Shown in pieces: positions 55,636 through 64,000 of a stretch of 64,000 nt of DNA. The position numbers and the translations under genes are program-made. The stretch is taken from assembly GCA_023079485.1 (NCBI GenBank), contig CM041086.1, forward strand, positions 18,236,401 through 18,300,400, written 5' to 3'. The notes below the pieces were generated by a model. It had not been told where the DNA came from and did no database searches. It saw nothing but the letters and a program-made list of their open reading frames with translations. The stretch's first letter is position 1. Each line of letters opens with the position of its first letter. The stretch comes from Archilochus colubris (Eukaryota > Chordata > Aves > Apodiformes > Trochilidae).

Positions 55636-58600
55636 CTCAGTTTCTCAAAAGCAGCTGTCACGGGTGGGTCCTTGTGGGGCTGTTCGCGGTCCGTTCGCTT
55701 TATTTTACAGTTCTCATCCCTCAGCGATTTCGAACTGGATTTATGCCGGTAGAGTTTTTTATGGGTAGGTCCATTATTGCCTAAAGTGCTCAGGTTACTA
55801 TAGTTTTTATCAAAAAAGGGAGCGTGAACGTCTGTCGTGTACCCGGTCGAGCAGTTGGGGCGAGCGGGGTCGCAGGTTGCGGCTTTGCCGTTTTTGCTTG
55901 AGCCCTTGGTGGTTGACTTGTGGTTCTTCGCCGCCCCCGGTGAGCCACCGTTCACCTTCTTCTTCGACTCTTGGGACGTCCCTGCTAAAATTTTAAGAGT
56001 TTTCAGTTTCAGGCTGTTTGATTCCGGCGATCGGAAGATGTCTGGAACGCTGTTGTGGCTTACAGGCCCCCACAAGGGCTCGATGGAGGCCATCATGAAC
56101 CTCTGGACATCCGCCATTCCTGACGCAATGTTGGACAAGATGTTGGAAGGTTCCTCAAACTCCCTTTGATCGTCGTCCATGAGGCTTGTGGTGTTGCCCA
56201 GGCTCGTTTCTGACCAGCCTGTTCCCCCCTCTTTCCCCAGGGCCCACTCTCCAGAGAGCCCGTTGTGTTTGCCCAGTTTCACCCCGGCCGGGCTGCAATG
56301 CTGAGTGCTCTCGGGGAGGCCCTTGGTGGTGGTGCTGGTGGTGGCCACGTTGCTCAGCTGGTTGACCGCCCTGCCGCCAACCACTGGAGCTTTCTCGCCG
56401 TTGACTCCTGCTGCATTTTTCCCTTTCCTGGTGGATTTGGGTGCCTGCCTGGAGTTTTTCCCTTGTGGTTTATCAGTTGCTTTATTGGTTTTGGGTGATT
56501 TTTTCCGGGTGGCTTTCTGGGAAGAGCTTTGGTTTGTACCCACATTCTTGTTGGATGAACTTTTCCTCTTCGATTTTGACACTTTGCTATTGGTGCTAAT
56601 TTGACCAGATGGCTCATTAAATGTTGACAAGCATGGACTCTTTTCGAGAAGGCTGACAGAATCTTCATCATTGAACATATGGAACTGGAACTGGTGATTA
56701 TTTAAAGCAAACCCATTATCTGCCTGATCCTCGGTCTGCAGGACCCCGCAGTTCCACTTGACCTTCTCAGAGCTGTTGAGGGTGGCCTGGGAGCTCTCCT
56801 GAAAGCTCTTCAGGGTGCCCAGGGGCTTGGCATCAGAGCCAGCTATCTGCGGGGACAGGCTGGGAGTGTCCGGAGGGGACATCTCCGAAAGCGACGACTG
56901 GCGGAACTTATCGGGAGTGAAGTTGGAAATGTCTAAAAGGTCCGTGGACTCCTTCAGCGGGGTGATTTCATCTATGCTTTGCTGGATCACTAGCTTGGGA
57001 CTGCAGTGGGCCAAGAAATCATCATTAATATCATCCTCACCGTCCTTTTCGCAAGACTTTAAACTTAAAGAACTGTAATTGCTTGAACTAACTGACAATG
57101 AACCCACTGAATCAAAACTAATGAGCCTGCCATCATCTGTACTTAGTGTACCTCGTTGGAAATGAAAGCGTCCCTCTCCATTATTAAAATGACATGACTG
57201 ATAAGAATCATCAGCCTGCACTTGTTGGCTATCCGGCATGTAATTTTTTTGGTAGAGCAATTTGCTGCTATTGAGATTGACTTGAGCGTAGCCCGAGGCG
57301 GGGAGGCCGTCTGCCCCTGCCGCGCCGCCGCTGCCGAACTCGCCGGGCAGCCCGCCCGCCTCCCCCAGCTCCCCGGGGAAGTCCTGGCAGTTGCTGCCGG
57401 CAGCTTTGCCGCCCGGCCACATGCTACCAAAACTGCTCTGCTCCATCTCCAAGTGCCCAGGAGACTGTTGCAGCTCTGACTCGGAGGGCGGGGAGAGGAC
57501 GCAGCTCTGCGCCGGCTGCAGCGCCGGGAAGGGCTTTTCCGCTGGGACGATGCTGGGGAGCGGGTGCTGCTGCTGCTGCTGCTGCTCGGAGGGATGCTGG
57601 GTGAAGTAGGAGATACCGGTGTTGCTCGACAAATCAGAAGCATCTAACAGTGTCTGCAGATACCCTCCGGGGATCAGGGGTACATTGGTGGTGATATTAG
57701 CAGATGGCAGAGGCTTGTCTGAAGAGGAGGTGGATGGTAGGAAAGGAGAATTTTTAGCAAGCTTGTCCTCATGGCACTCCGGGAGATGGGAGCTGTCTGA
57801 AGCACAAGGAATGTTTTCATCCTTCAGACGTGCTGCAGAGTCCTGGTTTTCTAGCACCAGGGAGCCCTCCGCCGTACTGGTAGCAGCTTTGATCTTCTTG
57901 CACTTCAACCTGGCTTCACTTTTGAATTTGATTCTGCGGAGCACTTTCCTCTCCGTCCCCTTGTGCTCCCGCTCCTGTGATTTGCATTTCACGGCGGCGA
58001 TGCCCGCGATGTCGTTTACGTGTAATCCGTTGGCACAGCCGGGGGCGGCGATGGCTAACGCCGGCAGCCCTTTCAGGCCCGCGTCCTCTTTACTGCTGCA
58101 AGGCTGCTTGTGATCAGAGGAGCAAGAGCCCAGCTTGTTCACTGATTGCTCGATGGCTTTAATTCTTTGAATCCGGTGCCGGTTTGCTAGCTTGCATTTT
58201 CGCTTCCGTGGGTGAGGGAGGAACGAAGCATCTGAGCCGTTAAGATAGAAATTCTGCTTGTGGTAAAGAGACGATCTGAGCAAATCCAGCCGGCTCTGCT
58301 GCCTCTCCTGCCAGAAGCCCTTCAGTGGGGCCAGCTTCTCGTACTTGCTGAGCAGCTCCTCGTTTAGGGTAACAGTTGTCTCGTTGGCATCCACTTTGCT
58401 GAGCTTCACCAGCATATGCTTCTCCCCTTTAAACCTGTTAATGATGATGTACTTGATGATAACGGGGGGCTCCTTGCGAGAGACTTTTCGCCGTTTCTTG
58501 GGGCACCACTCGTCGTCGTCTTCTTCCTTGGGCCCATCCGGCAGCCACTCCTTCTTGTCCAGGATCTTCTCGTTCTCGATGGAGTCCACGTCGTACAGGT

Positions 58601-59944
58601 AATCATCGCTGTAGCGCACTTTCCTCTTCGCCCGCAACCCGTAGTTCTGCTGAATGAAGGAGCTGGAGTGGTCCCTGGACAGGTACCTGCTGCAGTCCTT
58701 GATGTCCCGCAGCACGTCGTAGGAGGACTCCGTGCAAGTGCTGTCGTCGCTGAACTCCCCGGAGTCTTCCGTGGAATTCACCGAGTCCAAGAAGTGGCTC
58801 CTCTTGGGGCCCACGTACTGCACCATCTCCGTGCTGTTGCAAGATTTATTTAAGGCAGCTTTCTCCTCCTCCTCCCCATCCTCTTCCTCGCCGTCCTCCT
58901 CCTCCTCCCCCCAGATGATGCCTTCCTCAGATTTGAATTGAGAAGGGTCGGTGGCACCACCGGGCCCCCTTTTCAGGGTGCTCCTGCTGTCCCTTTTGGT
59001 GCAGTTGCTGAAGACACTGGGGAAGAAGTTGAACTGGGCGTCCTCTTGGAGGGTGGTGGTCTTCTCCCGCACGTTGTCCTGAAAAGATTCGTATCTAATC
59101 TTTAGGGAGCAGACATCGCTTCCCAAGGTGGAGTCGTCGTCATCGAACATGTAATTATCCACGTCTTCCTCAGAAAACAGATTTACAGAAAGCTCATTTT
59201 TGGAGCAGAGGTCAAGCAGCTCAATTTTACTTTCACTAATGAAAGATTCAAAATAGCCCCATTCCTGGTTGGGATTTGTTAGTAAAGGTTCCTCACCATT
59301 GCATTTGTCTAATAGTAATCCCTCGTAATAATTTTTCTGAGTGGGGTCCTCTGAATCACTGTCAGATTTTTCTGCATCTCTTTTGTCCGCTGCCCTCGAT
59401 TTATGCATAGGGAAGCTTAAAAGCTGGTCTGAAAGCAGTTGATCCCCATATCTCATGGTTTCTCCTGTGCTCATGCAGTGAATCCCTATATCAGAGACCG
59501 GACAGGTGTCATAATCCCTATTTATATCCCCCACTTTCAAGCTTATTCCCGGCTCCGCATCAATGCCGTCCTTTGATTCAATAAAGCAGCCCAGACAGGT
59601 CCTGCTCGGCTGCATCAGGCAGTCTCCCGTCAGCGCAGACATCCCCCCGGGCTCCATCATGGTGAACGGGGCCTTCTCGCAGTCGCCCGGCAGCGACCAG
59701 GAGCTCATGCCCTTGGTCACACAGGAGGTGAGGGAGATGGCGTGGGCTGAGGAGTCATCCGAGGGGTGCTCAGGGACATCGGTGAGGCGCAGCGGCGAGG
59801 GCGGGCTCAGCAGGCAGGGCTTCTTCGAAGGCAGGAGGGGCAGCGCCCGCTGGGATTCCTTCGGAGCCGGCGTCAAGGCTGGGAAGGGGACGGCGGCTTC
59901 GGCGGCGGTGCAAGGCCTCTCCTCGACATCCAGGGCGTGTGATT
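55636..59944 (-). CDS. NEXMIF: NEXMIF (KIAA2022) large central coding exon
   Basis: NEXMIF, neurite extension and migration factor, is a large nuclear protein of developing neurons. Loss in humans causes intellectual disability and epilepsy (established knowledge). It has no enzymatic domain. This 4309-bp exon is bounded by a CACCCAG acceptor and a GTAATG donor and encodes residues 27-1461, plus parts of codons 26 and 1462. Conserved blocks in order are [112 protein letters not shown] with a basic nuclear signal near residue 505, [89 protein letters not shown] and [20 protein letters not shown]. Variable segments include an acidic Glu run, a six-Gln run and a Gly/Ala-rich insert. The whole gene in this window encodes 1536 residues, and the frame is uninterrupted. 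Confidence 0.97.
57565..57586 (-). repeat. NEXMIF: (CAG)n tract coding polyglutamine in NEXMIF
   Basis: Seven CTG units on the plus strand encode six consecutive Gln in [13 protein letters not shown]. The run is pure CAG and so liable to length change. Human NEXMIF has no glutamine run at this place as I recall. Confidence 0.9.
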
Positions 59945-62900
59945 CTGGGTGGGAAGAGAAGGAAAAAAAGAGAAAGGGAAAAAGATTTACAAGCCTGGTG
60001 GTGCTGCTCCAGCTCGCTGCCCCACTCCCCTTCTCCCCAAGGTTTGGTGGGGACTTTCACCGCCGGAAAAGAGAAGGAGCCTTCCCTTCTGGATGTCACC
60101 AGCGTGGTGATGTGGAAGGAAGGGAGAGGGAAATGCTTTCCCCCAGCCCCTACTTTGCAGCCAGTTGGAAGAGGTACAAGAGTACGTTTTTTAAAAAAAA
60201 AACAACCCAAACCCATCCGTTCTTTCCTCCTCATATACATACCGTTACCTGGATACTGCCTTTCAAATCTGACAAGGTTATTAAAAAAACAAAACAAGCC
60301 TAATAAAAATGTTCCCATTAACAGTGAAAAAATTAATGGGAAAAATAAGATTCTTAAAGAAACAAAGCATCCCCCCTGCCATGCCTGTGGCTTAAACATA
60401 CCTGAGCAGCATTTCTGCTCCTGAGTCAGGAAGTCGTGGCTGTTTTTAAAAACCAAGTGCTCTTTTTGTCCCTGGTCATGCCAAGGGAAAGCAGAAGGCA
60501 ACACTGAGTTTAAAGCAATTATTGTTAGAATTATTGTGGGATCCCCCTAATCTCTAAAAACACCTTTTTAATAATGTAAGGAGGTTTGCTTCACCTAAGG
60601 ACTTGTGATTTTTACCTCGTTGCAGTCTTTTGTGGCAGACTAAAGACAGGAATATACTTTTATCTTTGTCAGGTCTTCAGTCAGTACTATCAAGCCACAG
60701 TCAGAGCCATGAAGTGCTCTAAGGTCTTTAGACAACTTCCCAAACACTACACAAATCAAAGCAGAAGTACCATACAAGGCCTGTAAACATCTCCCAATGC
60801 CCTTGGCTTGGGAAAAAACCCAGCAGGCTGACTTGCTTGAAATCTGTGCTGCTTTCCCCTCCCTCAAAAAGGGTTAAAAATTAAAGGATTAAAAAAGCTG
60901 ATTTTTGAGGCCCTCCCACCAGTTTTCAGATCAGAAGCACAGAGGTGGTATCTTTTTCCTTAAGCACCAAAACAAATTAACCAGTGCAGCTCCACTTCAG
61001 AAGGAAAATAAAATAAAAATCAGCTCGGAGTTGAGAGGCAGCATGGAAAATGTGAGGATAAAAGGAGAACGGCTGTGAATGCTGTAAAGCCTCAAAAAAG
61101 GGGGAGGTAGAAAGCTGAAATTCAATCTCAAATGCTGCATTCAGAGATGCTAGCCTAGAAAACAAACTCTCTCTGGATGTTTCTTTAGGTTTGTACTTGT
61201 ATAAGTGAACTTAACCTCTTGTGAAATAACAACAGCAAAACTTGGATTTTCTAGAGCTTGTGTCCCCCTAAAACCAGGCACATGTTCAAAGCCATGCTCT
61301 GAAGAAAACACTGCTCCAAAAAGCTACAGTTGAAAGAGAAAATGCTAGAGAAGCAAAACCACCTTTCCCTGTTTAACTCAAGAGCCCATCCAAGAGCACA
61401 CCAGTGGCCTGAGGGGAAAAATACTGAACCATCCTGCTCCAAAGGGAGCCAGTCCCCAGCTGTGCATTGCTGCCTGGATTCACTCTGGATTCTGGATCTG
61501 GCTCTGGATTCACTGCAGCCAGCACCCACTAATAGGGGGCAAAAAAGCATCAGCCCCATCCCCAGTGCCACCAACGGGGAGGTGGTGGCATCAGAGCTAC
61601 TGGCTGGCTCCCTGCTTTGGATTCAGCAACAACTCCTACACAACAATGTTTAATTAAAGCACTTTTTAAAGCCCTGTTTAATTGAGTTTCAAGGAAGTTG
61701 TATCATGGGTAGACACCACCCATCTTTACTGAGCAGGTCAGTGCTGATTTTTCCTGCTTATTATCTTAGACAAAGGGACCACAGCTAGAAGATCTCCTGG
61801 CAGCTCCAGCAGCTGTCATCAGCTGTGGCTTTTCCATGTGTAGTCGTGAAGGAGAAGGGCTGACAGAGACAGATACCTCCAAAATGACATCGTAGAGGCA
61901 AACACAAGCCCCCAGCACATGTTGCGGGGTCCTCACGGGCACCTGCACACCTGGAGTCACTCCAGATTTTTGGTAATGAACAAGAACAACATTTGACTAG
62001 CTGGCATAAACCTCATTTTGAGGAGACAGAAGGATTTGAACAGAGAAGACATCAGAGGACCAATTCCTTCGTACCTAGCAGGGTCAAATGTATATAAATA
62101 TACCCACCAAGATTTATAGGCCACTACAAAATGTAAAAAGCCAGAAAATCAAGCATAAGAACGTGATAAAGAATGAAAACATCAGGCTCTGCCTCAGCAC
62201 TGGACTGCCACAGCATTTTCTGCAGCTCACCACTGACGTCCAAATGACTTGAGAAAATGCTCAGAGGAGTATTTATTTCAGTCAGGTTTTCAGGCAGCAG
62301 AATGCAGTTCCTCCTAATTAATTGTTGCTTTTAAAGGCAAATATGGAATTGATTGAGGAGGTCCAGGCAACGTTAGGTATTTTGGGCAGGCTGCTGGGAG
62401 GGGCTGATCCCTCCTCACTGCTAGTGATGGAACCTGGAATGACTCAGTGGCTCCCAGGAGCATGACTGTGACCAGCAGGACCTCAGTGGGCACCAAAGTG
62501 GTGTTACAGGCCAGGGGATCCCATGTTCTGGCTGATGGGCCACTTAAAAAGGCATCAACAAGCTCACAATTCCAACCTTTCCTTTCCTAACCCGGGTCTG
62601 TTTCTGCTATCCACTAATTTTACCCCAGTTTGTAGGGACTGTGTGTCCTTCAGTCAGATTTTGCTGAGCTTGGCTTGTGGGTTCATAAGTAACTGCAAAG
62701 AGAGGGGAAGAGTCCCAACAGACAGAGGAGCTACAAATTATTGTATCACTTTTTTCTCTAAGAAATCAGACCAAAATCTATAACTCAAAGTGCATGTGCC
62801 CATAAACATTGCCAACCATGCATATGCATGAGCAAAAGCAGTACTTGAGACCTAAGAAGATGTAGACTCATAGCTGGAGTGACATTTCTTCAGAAAATAC

Positions 62901-63033
62901 ACATATATCCTACTGCACCTCATTGCAGAGATACCTGGAATCCACTAAAATGAAATACAGGGAAGGAATTAGGAAAAGAAGTTGGCTTGCAAGTTGTTGC
63001 TGCTCCCTCATGGACTGCAATTAAGTTCCTTAC
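59945..63033 (-). other. NEXMIF: NEXMIF intron, 3.1 kb
   Basis: Between the first coding exon and the large exon. The GTAAGG donor (63033-63028) and the pyrimidine-rich acceptor before 59944 are both good. No repeat family or other gene recognised; an A/C-rich tract lies at 60190-60215. Confidence 0.85.
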
Positions 63034-63109
63034 CATTTTCTTTCACCCCATTAATCAGGATAGTTTCTTGGTCTTCTGAGGCACAATCCTGCTCTTGTTG
63101 GTCATCCAT
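63034..63109 (-). CDS. NEXMIF: NEXMIF first coding exon (start codon)
   Basis: ATG at 63107-63109 on the minus strand opens MDDQQEQDCASEDQETILI and NGVKEN before a GTAAGG donor. It matches the human N-terminus as I remember it (MDNQQDKAI..., TLINGVKEN) in start, length and splice phase. The split codon joins to give E, followed by [10 protein letters not shown] in the large exon. At 76 bp it is too short to appear as a long open frame. The bases upstream on the minus strand (63110 onward) have no in-frame extension that I would trust. Confidence 0.93.
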
Positions 63110-64000
63110 CAATTTAACCTCGTTCTGTTCACTCCATGCCCCAATGCATCTGGCCAACCTGCACATTTCCAGAAACATAACCACAGTCAGAACAATTCCC
63201 AGAATCAGTTCAAGGAACCGTGAAAAAAAACCAATAAAAATAAGAAAAAAAAATCTCCACTCAACGTCACATTCTGTTCTTTCCCTGCTTCAGAGGACAC
63301 ATGGTACTTATTTAACCTGTCGTATTTTCACTTTTCCAGCTCCAAAAGCCAAGCCTGATGTATTTCAGAAGGTTCAAATGCTACAGACAACCATTTCCTT
63401 CCCCAGAGTCTTGCTTTAGAAGGTGGAGCTGGAACTTTGCACCCTTCACATCCCCTGAAACTGCTTTGCACAAGCAGGGAAGAGTCATTGTGTTATCTCC
63501 AGGTGGGTGAGAAGAGGCACAGAGAAGAGGGAACTCAATTCAGGCTAGACAGCAGCAACCCCAAGTTGGAGTTGGAAGAGAAACACATATCCCCAGTCAC
63601 AACTGCTCATTCCAGCTACTGCTGTGGTCTTCCAAGCACTGGCAGGTATGGAAAAACTTCCCAAAAATACCATTTTTTTTTGGAAAAAATATCTCTAGTC
63701 TCATCTTTCACTCAAAACACTTACTGATCACGAGAGCTCCTTCCTTGGAAGCCTCGTTCCCTACTCTCCAACCACCTCCCTCACAGTCCTCACTGGGTTA
63801 AGCTTCATCTCAGCTGTATGACCATCAGTCAAGGCTGACTGGGCCCAATGCTGCTTCTCCAAAGGAACAAAATGGGGATCAGAATCAGGTTCTGATTTTT
63901 GCCTTTCCTCTGCTGAAGATCCCACCATGATAAAATGCTTGCCTGCCAAAGGACAGGAGAGCCAGCATCAGGCCATTGAAGAGATGAAGAGGAAGGTGGG
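63110..64000 (-). other. NEXMIF: 5' UTR and upstream intron of NEXMIF, to the window edge
   Basis: The promoter and noncoding first exons of NEXMIF must lie beyond 64000, since this stretch has no CpG island. A pyrimidine-rich stretch with AG on the minus strand upstream of the ATG could be the acceptor of the ATG exon, but I cannot fix it. Nothing else recognised. Confidence 0.5.

Noticed and set aside
56265..58941. Plus-strand frames of 70-164 codons opposite NEXMIF
   Set aside because: Shadows of the strongly conserved NEXMIF reading frame. They have no recognisable homology.
59563..60504. Two frames of about 245 codons around the NEXMIF large-exon acceptor
   Set aside because: The plus frame is antisense to NEXMIF coding sequence. 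The minus frame runs through the intron and acceptor in a different frame, and the splice sites and N-terminal homology support the exon model given.

Overview
The window looks like a bird genome. It holds spliced vertebrate genes with long introns and long 3' UTRs, its dominant interspersed repeat is the CR1 LINE of sauropsids, and there is no trace of Alu, B1 or L1. Gene order is SLC16A2 (+) > RLIM (-) > NEXMIF (-), the same order as human Xq13.2. In birds this block is autosomal (chicken chromosome 4, passerine 4A; established knowledge). The species cannot be named from the sequence.

Layout. 1-458 holds the end of the last intron and the terminal coding exon of SLC16A2 (MCT8 thyroid-hormone transporter). 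A long 3' UTR follows, probably to about 7215, with three antisense CR1 tails in it. 7215-14620 separates the converging 3' ends of SLC16A2 and RLIM. It holds a 299-nt pure purine run, an AT-rich block, a young CR1, a 42-bp minisatellite and low-complexity tracts. 14620-31890 is the whole RLIM gene on the minus strand: 3' UTR, three coding exons giving an intact 597-residue RING-H2 ubiquitin ligase, an 8.9-kb first intron, and a 5' exon inside a CpG island at 31230-32410 with YY1, NRF1 and ETS-like sites. 32410-47590 is intergenic and rich in transposons: a probable old LTR split by a young CR1, a small CR1 tail, a complete miniature LTR retrotransposon (41452-42602) and a 2.35-kb CR1 with broken reverse-transcriptase frames. 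47590-64000 is NEXMIF on the minus strand: a probable 7-kb 3' UTR containing an old CR1, three coding exons (54625-54850, 55636-59944, 63034-63109), and the start of the upstream noncoding intron at the right edge.

The three genes act separately: hormone transport at the plasma membrane, nuclear ubiquitin ligation, and a nuclear neuronal regulator. They are linked by an old conserved synteny that in placental mammals flanks the X-inactivation centre. The observations most worth following are: (1) the 1.15-kb noncoding LTR element, with 213/212-bp LTRs, a 6-bp target duplication, an apparent tRNA-Ala primer site, a polypurine tract and strikingly uneven LTR divergence; (2) a NEXMIF C-terminus whose frame runs past the expected end into a 51-residue, very hydrophobic tail; and (3) three very similar young CR1 copies in 39 kb.
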